Shown here: positions 23,340-35,439 of the stretch, piece after piece
How the letters are laid out: each line of letters opens with the position of its first letter
Numbering within the stretch: position 1 is the first letter of the stretch
Assembly: GCA_015680685.1 (NCBI GenBank)
Contig: MNCI01037976.1
Location: 43,831-107,830 of the forward strand
DNA from: Gnetum montanum
Lineage: Eukaryota; Streptophyta; Gnetopsida; Gnetales; Gnetaceae
DNA: 64,000 nucleotides
Direction: 5' to 3'
The notes under the pieces: model-generated
Told to the model about the DNA's origin: nothing
Seen by the model: only the letters and a program-made list of their open reading frames with translations
Databases searched by the model: none
Made by a program: the position numbers and the translations under genes

Positions 23340-23800
23340 TTTTAAGTCCATAACATGAGGGTTGATGCTAGTTTAAGGCCATTTTGGGCCACATGTTATT
23401 AGCTTAAGGCCATTTTGAGCCATGATGATAGCTTTAGGTCATTCTAGGCCATATGTGTTGTATGTGTTGCTAGTTTAAGGCCATTTTAAGCCACAGTGAT
23501 GTGATTGTTAGTTTAGGGTCATTCCAAGCCATAGAATGAGGATTAAAAGTGATAGTTTTAGTCTATTCTAGGCTATAGTGATAGTTTGAAGTTATTTTGG
23601 GCCTTATCGGTAGGATTAAGGAGGATAGTTTAAGGCCATTTCTAGCCGTTGTAAGGGGATTTAAGAACAATATTTTTAGGCCATTCTAGGCTATGTATTG
23701 CTAACTTTATATTATTTTGGGCCACAACAAGAGGATTAATAGGGGTAGTTTAAGGCCATGATAGGCTATAATGTTGCCAATTTAAGGCCATGGTGGGCCA
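23340..23800. repeat. TAGTTTAAGGCCAT tandem array
   Basis: About 12 diverged units of 30-45 bp containing AGTTTAAGGCCATTTTGGGCCA. GGCC...GGCC gives each a small inverted repeat. Two related copies lie in D1 at about 47700-47760, at the same position relative to PR. Confidence 0.85.
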
Positions 23801-24099
23801 TCTATTACTACATCTTCTTTTTGTAATTTTAGCTTTTACTATTTTTATGCATTTTGATGTTTTTTTATGGATTAAGGCAAATGCATTAAATCAGAAATGA
23901 TAGAAATGTAACATAAGCTATTGAATGCATAGGTGATGCAGCTGGTAAGCTAAGCGATTAACCTAAATGAAATAGTAGTAATGCAACACAAGTGGGGAGT
24001 AGGATGTAGGGTGTGGAGAAGCAAATAGCAAGTAGGTTCCTAGCACACTTTTGGATTAAGGGGGCACCTTAGCCATGTAGTTTTCTACTAATCTAGTGT

Positions 24100-27000
24100 G
24101 TGTTAGGGGGAACATAGGTCTAGATTGCACTATTCAATAGTCTCCTTGACCCTTGCTTGCTATGTTGAAGGGAAAGTCCACCCAAAGGATGTCCTTCGGT
24201 AGGTTGCTAACTTCTACCACCTCTTTAGGTGTGTCAGCCTCATGTGTTTTGTTGTCTACAAAAGCTGTGTCATTAGGGAATTCAAATTCTAACCCTTGCT
24301 TCATATCTATATTGTTGATAGCTAGAGGAATGACATTATCACTATGGATGATAAATTTACCACCTTCATTTGGAAGGTGGCTTTCCTAATGTATTGGGGA
24401 GGAGATGGCCTATAGCTAGACCATCCAAGGCCTACCTAATATTAGGTTAAATCTTGGAATCTCCTCTATGATGATGAATTCAATGGTGGTGGGGACTTTC
24501 TTTCCTACAAGAAAATTATGATAATACCCTTAACAATGATGCTTGACCTACTAAAGAACTTCAGGCATGTGATTTCTGTTGGCTTGATTTGGTCTGTAAG
24601 ACCTAACTTATCGATGATGATGTATGGAATAACAATGGTTGTTGCCCCATCATTGATGTGCATCCTCTAAATCTTGCATTAACCAACACATATGGTGATA
24701 AACATGATGATTGTTATGACCTCATCCTTCTCAAGGTCAATGTTAATTTCCTTATCATGAAATGTGAGGGGTGTAAAGCTTGCTTCCTATAGTGTAGGAG
24801 GAAATACCATAGCATGGCTGGAATTCTTATCTACTAGGATGTCCTACATGATAGGAATAGAGGTTAGCATTTGCACTAGTGCTTTGCGGTGGGTAGATGA
24901 GGTCATGATTAGGTCATAGAGGCTCAACATTATGTTCTTCTATTTTAGTGCTTACTTAACCTAGGCTAATGCATCTACGAAGCCTTTGTCATCAGTCACA
25001 TTTTTACTGGATTTGACTTCTTTCATATGCCTTAAGAGACAAATTTCACAAGGAGGTGACTCAGGCTTTGTTTGCTTAGCCTACGTAGGGGCCTTAGTGC
25101 TTGGTTGTGATTTGATGGTGGTAGCCTCCTCAGTTGTTTTGGCCATGGGAACTATAGATATAGGGACTAGTTTTGGTAGATTGAGTGCTCTTTCCTCTTG
25201 ATGTTGCCTAATCATCGTATCTATGAGACACTCATTAGGCCTTCTAGGTTGCCACCTAAAGGGTTTGTTAATGTTACCAGTAGGATGAGCCCTTGGATGG
25301 AAAGGAACCAATGTGTTGCCCACTACCAAACTCTAGGTAGGTAAGGAGTCAACATGTTGTGACACCTTGATGAAAAAGGATGGATGAATTTTTGCTATGG
25401 TGACATGCTATGGGATCCTAACCATGAAGGGAGATATAGGTGCTTGAGGTGGAACTTTGATGACAAAAGGGATTCTTGAACCTATAGGGGCCATGGAGGC
25501 CCTTGTGCTACTGGAGGGCACATGAACCATGAATGGATATTATACCAGTTTTGGGTTGTCATCAACAATGATAGAATTTATGACATAACCTATATCATCT
25601 ACATTTAGAGAATCCTTATACACCCTCATAGATTGGTTTTGAGGTCTAACTAGATTAGTAGGGTCAAATACCAACTCACCTCTATCAATCATTCTTTGGA
25701 GGTCATCCTATAGGGCTATAAAAAAATTGGTGGTAGTGGTAGAACTGATCCGACCTAAAGTATTTCAACACTAGGGGCTCATTTAGGGTTGCTGATGTAG
25801 GATTCCTTAGGAGATCGCAATATATATTATCTTTTGCAAGCATCTTCAAACATCTTCTTGTATTGGATAGGTCCAAACTTTAGTAGTTGTCCAATATTTT
25901 TTAATGTTTTAGTTGCAGTAGGGTGTACTTGAAGTGATCCTTGTGCTCAAAGTTATGCCTTGGAGTGGCTTGCACTATGGCCACCTATTATGTGAGCTAG
26001 TTAGTTACTGTAGAGCTAGGGATGGTAGTTTTGCTGTTCAGCAGGTCCTTGGGGGGTATGGCCATTGGCCTTGGGTTGGTTGTTTTAGCCTATTTGGCCA
26101 TTTTTACCATGATTGTAGTTTTCGTCCCCTTATCCTTATCTTTTTTGAAATGTAGGTTTTTGTAGGCCATGTAGTCTAGGTTCTTACTGGCTTCTGCCAT
26201 GTCTTGTATGCTCTCTATCTAGGCAAAGGCTTAGCTTAGAGACTATGGGACCAAGGACTCTAGTTTTGACTTGATGAAGTCATTAACTACATCCTTAAAG
26301 ATGGCCAAGAGCTACATCTCAGGTATTGGCTCTTGAATTTTATTCAATGAGGCACTCCAATGTTAGATGAAGTTTTGCATGAGCTCTATATGGCCCTACT
26401 TAATTTGCATTAGTTGGTCTAGGGTAATTTCTAGCTTCAAGTTGTACATGAAGCATGTCATGAACTAGCTTAGAAGATCCTCCAAAGAGGAGATAGAGCC
26501 CGTAGGTAATTCATGGTACTAGTTTAGTGCCTTTCCGATGAGTGACATGGAAAACATATGTATAATGACATGTGGCCATGTTGGCAATAGTAGGCACTTA
26601 GACCTGAACATCACCAAGTGTGTTTTGGGGTCCCCTTCATCATTGTACTTGGTTAATTGTGGTAGCAAGATCCCAATTGGTAGAGTTAGTGGTGGGATAG
26701 TAGGACTTATGGGGTCATCCTAATAGAAGTCCACTACTTTAACTATTTTAGAGAAGGTGGCCTTGAGCCACTTCACCTCTTTTGTCAATGGTTGGAATAG
26801 TTGGAATGCCTAATCTTAGTTTTGGTATGTTTTAGTGGTGTTGGTTGTGCCATCTACTGTGCTAGTTGTGTGGTCCATGAACTAGTTATAGGTTGTAGTA
26901 CTATGCAAGGTGCTTGCTACATTGGCTATGTTGGAGGCAGAGTGACTGGGACAAGCCATGCATGCATAGGTTGGACCACTACCAAGTGTGGTGATGAAAT

Positions 27001-27500
27001 AGGTATGATGTAAGATGCCTGAGTTATTTAGGGCTAAGAGACATGCATTTTGTGAATGTAAGGTTAAGTAGGCATGATCACTATTGGTAGAGATGACTAG
27101 ATAGGTCGCAACAATGTCATGAAGCGCAAGTTAATAGGAGGTAGTGCATCTTAACATATATGCTACATCTAGTGTGTCACTACCATAGGTGTTGACCTAG
27201 AAAGTGACATCGGTGCTATGACTATGTTAAGAAAGGTAGGTGAACAGGATCATGGGAGGGCCAAACTAGGGGTTTTTGCTAAAATATGATGTGGAAGGAG
27301 TCCTTGTGCCTGAAATAATCTTTGAACACATCCTCCTCTCCCTGTAGGGGCTCCTCATAGTATATTCCTACTTCATGCTTATTTACTCAATTGAGCTAGG
27401 CAAGTATCTAATGATAGGATTCTGTTGTATAATCTAGGTCTTGGCCATGTAGCCTAAGGAATTTCCTTGGCTCTACCATAGTAGGATTAGTAGGGTTATC
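24100..27500 (-). pseudogene. gag-pro: D2 gag-protease
   Basis: On the minus strand the order follows D1 48.15-51.25 kb. A decayed protease site reads RMHINDGATT near 24640 (D1: RIHVDNGVTT). A CCHC-like Gag region near 25690-25780 reads KYFRSDQFYHYHQFF (D1: KYFKLDYFCHYQQLLGYDT); the cysteine has become Tyr. The main Gag lies around 26.2-26.5 kb and a low-complexity N-terminal part up to 27.5 kb. Frames are heavily broken, and no RT follows the protease. Confidence 0.65.
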
Positions 27501-27639
27501 AATCCTGGTTTCTTATTGGGTAGGAAAGATGGTGAGTATGCTCGAGATTATTGTTGAAGGCTGTTTGGAAATCATGTATGTAGATTAAGTTACAAGAGGA
27601 AATTGCAAGGGTTACTAGTAGTGAAGAATGGCTAACTTT

Positions 27640-27790
27640 GCTGGTTGTAAAAAATGGCTAACTCTGGTGACTATGAAAAATGGCTAACTCTGGTGACTAC
27701 GCTCTCTACACTAAGAGCTAACTATGATCTCTACGTTGAGATCTAACTATGCTCTTCATTGAGTGCCTAGAATTTGGCTAACTATGGGAA
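27640..27790. repeat. Short repeats in the D2 leader
   Basis: GGCTAACTCTGGTGACTA occurs twice or more, then GACTACGCTCTCTACACT, CTAACTATGATCTCTACG and CTAACTATGCTCTTCATT. These echo the GACTACGCTCTCCACT units of the D2 LTR. Confidence 0.75.
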
Positions 27791-28008
27791 TGTGTGTTAC
27801 TATGCAACGTTCCAAAGGAATTGACTACTAGCTCCAATCTACATTAATTGGTTAGTAGATGATGTTTGCATAGCCTATAATCTAGCTACTACTACACATG
27901 CAGTAGGTCCATAGGGGTGTCATGCTCTACGCTAGCCTGAAGCTGGCAATGATGATGTAGAGATCATGCTAGACAACTACAATAGAGACTAAAGAGAAAA
28001 ATGATTTA

Positions 28009-28033
28009 GGCCCTTCTTCTAGTGCCAAAAAAC
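28009..28033 (-). other. Primer-binding site of D2
   Basis: On the minus strand it reads TTTTTTGGCACTAGAAGAAG, then GGCC, beside the LTR end. D1 has TTTTTTAACACTAGATGGAG, then GGCC, at 52121-52145. It starts with TGG, as expected for pairing with a tRNA CCA end. The tRNA is not identified. Confidence 0.6.
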
Positions 28034-29677
28034 TATGGTGATCAAAGATGTTGGTGGCTAGAACATTGAGGGGTCCATGGACACATAGTTTTCACCCTAT
28101 GTTCATGTGAGGGCCTGCTAGAGGTAGAGGTGGGATGCCCTAAATGATCTTGTCAATCAAACAAGGACTTACTAGATATAATCGATGTGCAGCATGCTTA
28201 GCCATGATGCTAATGTGAAATGGTGCTAAGTGTTTACACAGTGTTAATGGTGTTAACGATGTTAGTGGGTGTGAGTGTAATCAAAATGTTTAGTGATAAA
28301 TAAAGGTGCCAACATATGGGGATCACCACCCAAGCATGGCTATGCAATAAAATTGTAGAAAATGCAAGTAAAATGTTGAAAATGCAAAGAAAGGGAGAGA
28401 GAACAAAACACCACCCTAAATGGGGTTGAGCATAGTTAACTTTAGAAGGGGTGAGAAGGTACGTGATGTACAACAAGCACAGTAGAAAATGTAGTCATAG
28501 TCTGAGGAGTGTCTGGCCATGAATACTAACATTTCACCATGGTGTCTTTACCTACTATGTTGGTTGCCATGGTGTGTAGTAGGTTGTAATGGTCTACGAT
28601 GGTATGGGAATTTTCCTCTATCTAGTTCACTAGGATGCCAATGCCAATCAACTCAAAATTTTACCAACTTGCAAAATTTCCAATCTTGAATCTTGACCAA
28701 TGCTCAAATTTGCCAACCTTAAAAATGTTAAGGGTGGAGGTATTTATAGGACTAGGTTTAGCATGAAATGCAAAGTGATTTCCATGTGGTAGAGGGGATG
28801 GTTGGGACTACGCTGTCATCCAACTATGCTCTCCACTGAGGCTAGTAGTATTGTGCTCTACTATACTCTACCAAATACTACGAGGCTAAGAGACTATGAC
28901 TATGCTATCGATGGCATTTATATGCATCAAGAGGAATGCAATGTACCTAAAAAAATGTAACTTTAGAGACTACACTCCATGACTATGCTTTTCACTGTCT
29001 TGTGTGGGGTCAAGCATAATTACAATTTTGGGGATAAAAGGGATATAAAAAGATGCATTTTGCTAAATACACTTGCTGGAGATGAGTTGGAGCTATGTTG
29101 AATGCTAGTGCTACATTTTGAAGGCCTTTGGAGGCTATTTTGGTTGACTACGCTCTAGATTAGAGGAGAGCATAGTCATAACACTTCAAAAAATTTTGTA
29201 GAAAAAGTGGCTATGTGCTAACTATGCTCTCCACTAGAGGCTGATTATGCTCCCAAATGGGGGTGAGCATAGTCCTAGCAATTTTCAAAACATGTAGAAA
29301 CTAACTTCTAGTTGACTACATTTGACTATGCTCTAGACAAGGGGAGAGTATAGTTGCAACACTTAGAAAAATCTGTGAAAATTGGGCCTTCATGCTAACT
29401 ACACTCTTCATGAGAGGCTAACTATGCTCTAGGGTAGTGGAGAGCATAGCATCAGCACTTAAAAAAAATTTGTAGCTTTTGGCTTTGTGATGACACCTAG
29501 AAAAAAATTGCAAAACAAGCTTTTGTGTTGACTATGATCTCTACTAGGCTGACTACGCTTTGGGGTAGTGAAGAGCACAGTCCTAGCACTTAGAAAAATT
29601 TGAAAAAAGTGCTCTTATGCTAACACTTAGAAAAATTTATAGTTGAGACATTATAGCACAAATTTGATGGTGTTTCA
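28034..29677 (-). repeat. 5' LTR of D2
   Basis: Complete at 1644 bp. Starts TATGGTGATCAAAGATGTTGG (first bases mutated from TG) and ends GATGGTGTTTCA. A minus-strand TATA box CCTATAAATACC is at about 28740-28752 (plus strand GGTATTTATAGG). From 28800 to 29590 it has seven or so GACTACGCT/AGCATAGTC inverted units, for example GACTACGCTCT at 29146 paired with GAGAGCATAGTC ending at 29177. Confidence 0.85.
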
Positions 29678-29682
29678 TGGGG

Positions 29683-29861
29683 TTCTTAGGAGGTGAGTTG
29701 GACTAGGAAATGAGTTGTTCCAAGCTGTCTAGGTGGACTACATTGGCCTAGCATAGTCACTCTTGGTAAATGACATTTGGCATGGAAAATAAAAAAATCT
29801 TTCCTTGGTTTTTGGTTTGTCATGGTTTTGAGGTTTCTTGAGGTGGATTTGAGTTTGAAGA
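29683..29861. repeat. ~188-bp array of D1, middle segment
   Basis: One unit: GTGGACTACATTGGCCTAGCATAGTCAC near 29740. It joins the left segment (ending 13072) to the right segment (from 39725) once D2 and C are removed. Confidence 0.75.
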
Positions 29862-30663
29862 TGATTACCCTACGCCCAACATATGACTACAAGTGTTCAT
29901 GTGCGATTCGGTCAAACTCTAAGGATTAAGTGCTTATGCACCTACACAGAACAAGGATGAGTTATGCAATCATTGTCTTCCCAAGCTTACTTGTAAGGTA
30001 GAATTGTATGGTTAAGTAAACTTGAGATGTATGATTTTTATGTTTTTCTTTTATATTTTCTATCCTAGTCTGCTAAGTGTGTGCAATGAAAATATTTAAT
30101 TAACTAGCATGTTTTGTAACTCTAATGTGAATAAAATCCTAACACTAGCATTTGTTCCCACTCTCTGGACACATCCTGAACTAGTGTAACACTATTGGGA
30201 TTACAAACACTATTTGTTACTGGGTTATCAAGTGTTCCACATATGATCAAAGTGGTCATGCTAAGTGTGCTAACTCATTGATAATGGATAATTAATAATT
30301 CTATGGAAATAACATTAAATGAAATAATTAAGTTATTTTAAATGTTGCAAAGTTTATCACAAAGTTTGTCTTTATTTCCAGATACAAGGTATGCTTAGGT
30401 ACACAATGCTTGAATAAAGATTCGTTCACTCTATGAATCCTACTATGGGAACTCAGAAATAATTCTAACTATGGAAGGAAAAACTTGTAAGAGTTTAGCT
30501 AAGGGACTAAAAAACTAATGCCCAAGACCAAGCACCCTTGTCTCTTATTTATAGCCAATGAGACAGGTTTTGACATTGCATGTTTGATATCAGTTGGCCC
30601 ATCTGATATTACATATCTGATATCGAGGGTTTGATATTGAGGTGCTTACTTGGTGACTTATCA
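29862..30663 (-). repeat. 3' LTR of C
   Basis: 802 bp, about 90% alike to the 5' LTR by eye. The first ~15 bases at the plus-strand left end are deleted (TGAT-TACCC versus TGATGAGTAGCGAGGTACCC). Minus-strand TATA near 30546-30554. Lacks a segment around 39330-39360 and a 19-bp duplication found in the 5' LTR. Confidence 0.85.
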
Positions 30664-30690
30664 TATCCCCACAACTGAACGAAAACTAAT
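30664..30690 (-). other. Polypurine tract of C
   Basis: Plus strand TATCCCCACAACTGAAC next to the LTR reads GTTCAGTTGTGGGGATA on the minus strand. B has AGTCATGGGGGTA in the same place, and both are preceded by a CTCAAGGATTAG / CTTAAGGATGAG phrase. Confidence 0.7.
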
Positions 30691-32503
30691 CCTTGAGTTC
30701 CTTACAAAATATTGGAAAGGTATGAAATAACAAACTCAAAGTGCCCAGTGAATGGATTGACAAATGTATTATAGCATTAGTGTTCATAACCATTGTGGTG
30801 AATACTATAAATAGATGACATCTAGACCCTCATTTGATAGCTTGAAGAGAGAAAGAAAAGAAAATAAGGCACATTGCTACCGATGTTAAAAATGTGCACA
30901 CCATTGTTCATCTATGACCACATGACTAAGTGTGTTCCTTGCATCAATGCTCTAGCTCAAGTCCATCCTAAGTGCTTCCTCCTATCCCAATCCATTGTTC
31001 ATGTCATTGCCATTTTCATACACAATATAGTCATGAATTAGCAAGGATAGATAAGATATAATGTAGTTGATACCTTGAGTCGATATGAAGCACATTGGCT
31101 AGGTTTGGGTATGGAAGATACTAGGTTAGAGGTTTGTAAGTGATAACTACCGAAGGTGTAGGTGTGAGGTAAGTAATGGAATGGAAAAATTTGTGATAGG
31201 CCCCCATAACTAAGAGCGAACCTTTGGTAGCAATGGGATGGAAAATGAAAGAAAAATAAATGTAAGAGGAATAAAAATGGTGAAGCCAATAAATAAAACA
31301 TAGATGTCATGGGTGGGTTGAAATGAGAAATAGTTGATTACAATGAATGTTTAAGGGAAAAAAACTTAACAATTGCACCAAAAAGGAATGTCAATGGGTC
31401 CTCGCCAAAGTAGGCTCATGTCCTTTATGCCCTAACAAACCCACAAAACAAAGAGTATGTAGGCTCTAGGAATGTCATATGGAGGTAATATTTAAGAATT
31501 CACCCATAAGAATTTACAAATAATAATAATGTGCTAACCAAGATATAGACTAATCATAAAATCAGCAATGAGGTAGAATACGGGAAGAAATATAAAAAGA
31601 GAAGAGAGAATGGAATGGAATCCCAAAATAAAGGTTGTGTAAAGTCCCTTGTGTATTATTTGGTTAAGGCAACTTAATAAAATTCAGCCCAAATCTAGAT
31701 TAAAGCTAACCACATCTAATTACCTCGCATCAACACACTTGACCAACCCATCCTCTTGAAGCAACAAGAATGCTTCCACAAAGCAAACACCATTCCAAAA
31801 AGATAAGAATAGAGAAGCAGGAAGTGCGAAAGGGCCTTAGTTAGAGAGAAACTTTAGACATGGGTAACATGTCTTTCTAGTGCCATAACTAGTTCTTATA
31901 GTCCATATTCTTTTATTATGTCTAAGGGGTGTGATTTGAATTCCCACCAATTTTTTTTTTTGTGAGAACCACACTATGCAGAGAATTATTTGGTTCATTC
32001 AACTTCCTGATATTAGTTGACAGAGGAATGGAAAAAAACCTATGAAAAACATCTAAGTACCTAAGAGAATAGCTAGCACAAATGTGTCAAATCCCCTTGA
32101 GGTCACATCCTTTTCAATCCATTTGAATCTTTCCTTGATTTGAATAATACCAAGCCACCAATTCATTAATAGGTTTGCTTAGAAAAAGGGACAGTATATT
32201 TCCAAAATAAATGGAGACCATAGAGTTGAATAGATGAATGGCTGACATGGACTCATTACATATTTTATCAAAAGAAACCATATCTTAGCATCAACATTAA
32301 AATTCAAAGGTAAAAACCAAACATTAGGCATCAACATTATAGTAGTACAACCCACCATTATAAGCACTTCGTATGTGATGATTGAGAATAAATCAAACAA
32401 AAGGTACAAAGAAAGAAATAGTAAAATTGTTAACGATGGTGTAAGATAAAAGTATGTAAAAAAAATATATAGAAGAAATTGAGGGCTTAGAATAATTAGC
32501 ATT
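30691..32503 (-). other. 3' non-coding region of C
   Basis: No gene recognised. Parts align loosely with 58.6-58.9 kb of B (GACATGGGTAACATGTCTTTCTAG near 31857). The ORFs at 31038-31310 and 32179-32559 (minus) are phenylalanine/leucine-rich products of AT-rich sequence. They are not a convincing envelope gene. Confidence 0.55.
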
Positions 32504-32522
32504 AGTGGCCATCTCCCCCATG
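32504..32522. other. Conserved near-palindrome of Athila-like elements (copy C)
   Basis: GTGGCCATCTCCCCCATGA, the minus-strand version of the palindrome at 15321. Here it follows the integrase, so the element lies between pol and the 3' LTR. Confidence 0.65.
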
Positions 32523-32589
32523 ACTGAGTTTGAAGGAGGAGACCTAAAATAATGAGCAAAGTTTTCCATCAACAAAGGTAGTATTAGTG

Positions 32590-33660
32590 CTCATCATTTT
32601 AGGCTCATGGAAAGGTTTGGTTTGCTAGATGTTAACCAATAATTTCTTATCAGGGATTCTAGGTTTATAGATCATTAGGGCCCCTAAAGGAAAAGTTTCA
32701 TGAATGATATAAGGTCCCTCCCATAGCATTTGAAATTTATTTCATTGTGGTACATGTGTGGGATTCTAATAAAGAACCCTATCTCCTGGTTGGTATTTGA
32801 ATTTCCTAATTCTTAGGTCACAACGTTGCTCATTTAAGGCTTTGTGAAATTCATTGGATGATAGGATGGCTAATCAGTTTTCATATAGCAAGTTAAGATT
32901 CATTAACCATTATTTCTGCCCTAGATTGAGGTCAATGTTAAGATCACATGCTGTAGATAGTGTACGGAGCTCAGCTTGGATAGGAAGTGTTGGAAGTTTA
33001 CTATACACTAACTCATAGGGAGAGTAGCCTATAGGAAGTTTCCATGTGGAGTGGTAGGCCCAAAGAGCATTGCTCAGTTTGATGCTCTAGTCTCACCTAT
33101 ATTTGCTAATGGTTCATGTCAAGATTTTTTTGATTTCCCTATTGTTGACTTCAGCTTGATCATTTTCTTGAGGATGATATGATGTAGCCAATTTATGCTC
33201 AACTCCTAAGCATTGCATCAACTTCCAAAAAGTCACACCTATAAAATGTGTACCATTATCAAAAATAAGTGCATGAGACATGCCAAACATTTTTATGATT
33301 TATTGTTGAATAAATTGTGCAGTGATAGATGATGTACAATCAATAACAATAACTAATTTTGTCCATTTTGTGAAATATTCAATAGAAATAACAATGTATG
33401 TTTTTCCATTGGGCATTGGTGTAATAGGCCTCATAAAATTAATACCCCATATATCGAAGGGTTCTAAGGATTGAATCCATTGTTGTGGACCCTCAATTCT
33501 AGTAGTCATTCCCCCATTGTGTTGGCAGCATTCACAAGATTGGACAAAATGATGTGCATCCTTAAATAATGTAGGCCAATAATATCCTGTAAGCAAGATT
33601 TTAATGGCTATCTATCTCCAAGTGGAATGACCCCCATAAGGGATCTCATGAGCATCTTGG
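32590..33660 (-). pseudogene. IN: Integrase of C
   Basis: On the minus strand: zinc-finger end GYYWPTLFKDAHHFVQSCEC, then CQHNG. The core starts EPFDIWGINFMRP (first catalytic Asp would be in WGIDFM; here Asn) and continues YFTKWTK. About 90 codons later come FDNGTHF and SYHPQENDQAEVNNREIK (glutamate box). After that DALWAYHSTWKLPIGYSPYE and the C-terminal part with NKFQMLWEGPY and VFP/TFPLGAL-type motifs follow. The open stretch 33596-33300 covers the zinc finger and first core strand. The pattern is typical of Athila integrases. The D-to-N change and stops make it inactive. Confidence 0.9.
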
Positions 33661-33899
33661 AGAATTTGCAATTGATCTACATTGGGAACATACCATTAGA
33701 CCAAGCCATCAGAATACAAATTGTAAATATGTCCATTGATTTCCATGAAATGTTTGACTCAGTGGAGAAATTGTTGTTTCTTTCTAATGTCTAGCCCTTG
33801 TGGTGTTTCTTGTGTAAGAAGATAAGTAAGAATCCTACTGTACCAATTTGTATCTATGGGTGATTTATTTTTTATTACACCTAGGATAAATGATCAGAA

Positions 33900-34240
33900 A
33901 TTGGGTATTTTTCCTTTTTGTTGTCCCATTGCAACTAGGATAAATGATCAGCAACAACATTCTCAATGCCTTTACGATCAACTACTGTAAGATCGAACCC
34001 TTGCAAGATCACAAGCCATCGTATGATGCGAGGGCTCATTGTTGGTTTATTCATAAGCAACCAAATCGCACTATGACCTATATGTACAAATACCTTATAG
34101 CCTAATACATAGTGCCTAAATTTTTCTAGTGAAAACACCATAGCCATTAACTCTTTTTTTGTTGTGGTATAGTCGGGTTGTGCACTAGCAATACTTCAAC
34201 CTGCATAGTGAATGTAATAGGGATTTTTTTGGTCATCTAA
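33900..34240 (-). pseudogene. RH: RNase H of C
   Basis: The open stretch 34147-33935 reads AMVFSLEKFRHYVLGYKVFV, then HIGHSAIWLLMNK, RIIRWLVILQGFDL and KGIENVVADHLS. These are the classic gypsy RNase H landmarks. The usual TDH of the third box is IGH here. Confidence 0.9.
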
Positions 34241-35250
34241 CTATGTAAGTACGGCTACTAAAGAAAAATTGGATCCATCAGTCATTATATGGAATAGTCT
34301 GGACCAGTCAGGAGCTTGTACAATAGGTGTTTCTATGAGCTTTTGCTTCAAGGTTTGGAAAGCTGGCTCACATTCCTTAGTCCATTCAAAGGATACATCC
34401 TTTTTCATTAATTCCTCCAATGGTTTTGCAATCTTTGAAAAGTTCTCGATGAAACATCTATAATAGCCAATTATGTCCAAGGAATGATTGGACATCTTTT
34501 ACACTTTTAGGTTGACAAGTGATTCCTTGTATGAATTTAATTTTTTTAGGATCTACCTGCATCCCTATTTGTGAAATTTTATACCCTAATACAATGCCCT
34601 CTTTGACCATTAAGTGGCTTTTCTACCAATTGAGCCTTAGGTTGGTTTCAACACATTTTTTTAGTACTTGCTCTAATCAATCCAATGCTTATTCAAAGTC
34701 CACTCCATAGGTGGAGAAATCATCCATAAAAACCTCCACACCATTTGCTATTTTTTGTTGAAATATTCTATTTTTTGCTAGAGCATTACCCAAGCTAAAT
34801 GGCATCTACCTATATGAAAATGTTTCCCAGGGACTTGTGAATGTAATTTTGGCTTGTTCTTCTAGTGCTATTTGGATTTGATTGTACCCACTGTAACCAT
34901 CCAAAAAACTATAATAACAATGCCTTGCAATGGTATCTAAGACTTGGTTAATGAATGAAAATGGAAAATGATTTTTAAATGTTACCATGTGTAATAGCCT
35001 AAATTCTATACACATCCTCCATTTACCACCTTTTTTAGGAACAATGACTAATGGACTAACCCATTCACTATTAGCAATGGGATAGATGAACCCAACCTTC
35101 AGAAATTGTTCAATTTCTTCCTTAACTACTTACTTAAGCTTTGGATTCAATCATCTTTGTGGTTGTCATCGAGGCTTTACAGAGGGGCCATTGTAAATTC
35201 TATGTCGGCATATCCTAGAATCTATTCTAGTTAATTCAGGATATGACAAA
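34241..35250 (-). pseudogene. RT: Reverse transcriptase of C
   Basis: On the minus strand from about 35150: LNPKLK, VVKEEIEQFLKVGFIYPIAN, SEWVSPLVIVPKKGGKWRMC, then YYSFLDGYSGYNQIQIALEE (palm). The catalytic box is intact as VEVFMDDFSTYG, with MDD codons at 34719-34727. The thumb follows (IGYYRCFIENFSKIAKPLEE, then WTKECEPAFQTLKQKL). Open stretches run 35015-34806 and 34495-34241, separated by stops and a frame break. It lacks the ~15-residue insertion that typical Athila RTs have before WRMC. Confidence 0.9.
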
Positions 35251-35439
35251 GCAAAGGATTTTGACCATTTTTTACCATCTTCATCAGTCTTTCTTTTTGT
35301 TAAAGAGAAAGCTTAGCATTAATAATTACCAATTTTCCATTCTTAAGAAATGCATACTTCATACTAGTGGGCAATAATTTTAATTCAAGGGGCTCTTGCT
35401 TAAACTTGTCAGGGATTTTCAACTTCCCCTAGTTGATAT

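Larger units (their letters stand above)
13073..29677 (-). mobile_element. D2: pol-deleted Tat-like element nested in the D1 array
   Basis: LTRs lie at 13073-13234 plus 18363-19837 (1637 bp after removing A) and at 28034-29677 (1644 bp). They belong to one subfamily, distinct from D1. The flanks are TGGAG (13068-13072) and TGGGG (29678-29682), a likely 5-bp target duplication with one change, and the 188-bp array continues on both sides. Without A it is about 11.5 kb. It keeps gag-PR, the last exon of the antisense gene, a piece of array and the tail of pol, but lacks RT through most of IN. Confidence 0.8.

Noticed and set aside
21195-23800. CRISPR-like appearance of regular repeats
   Set aside because: Units are diverged head-to-tail repeats without unique spacers, and the setting is a plant retrotransposon.
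32179-32559. 126-residue minus-strand ORF in C, possible envelope-like gene
   Set aside because: Composition is simply Leu/Phe/Ile from AT-rich sequence; it overlaps the conserved palindrome. No signal peptide plus transmembrane plan and no copy in related elements.
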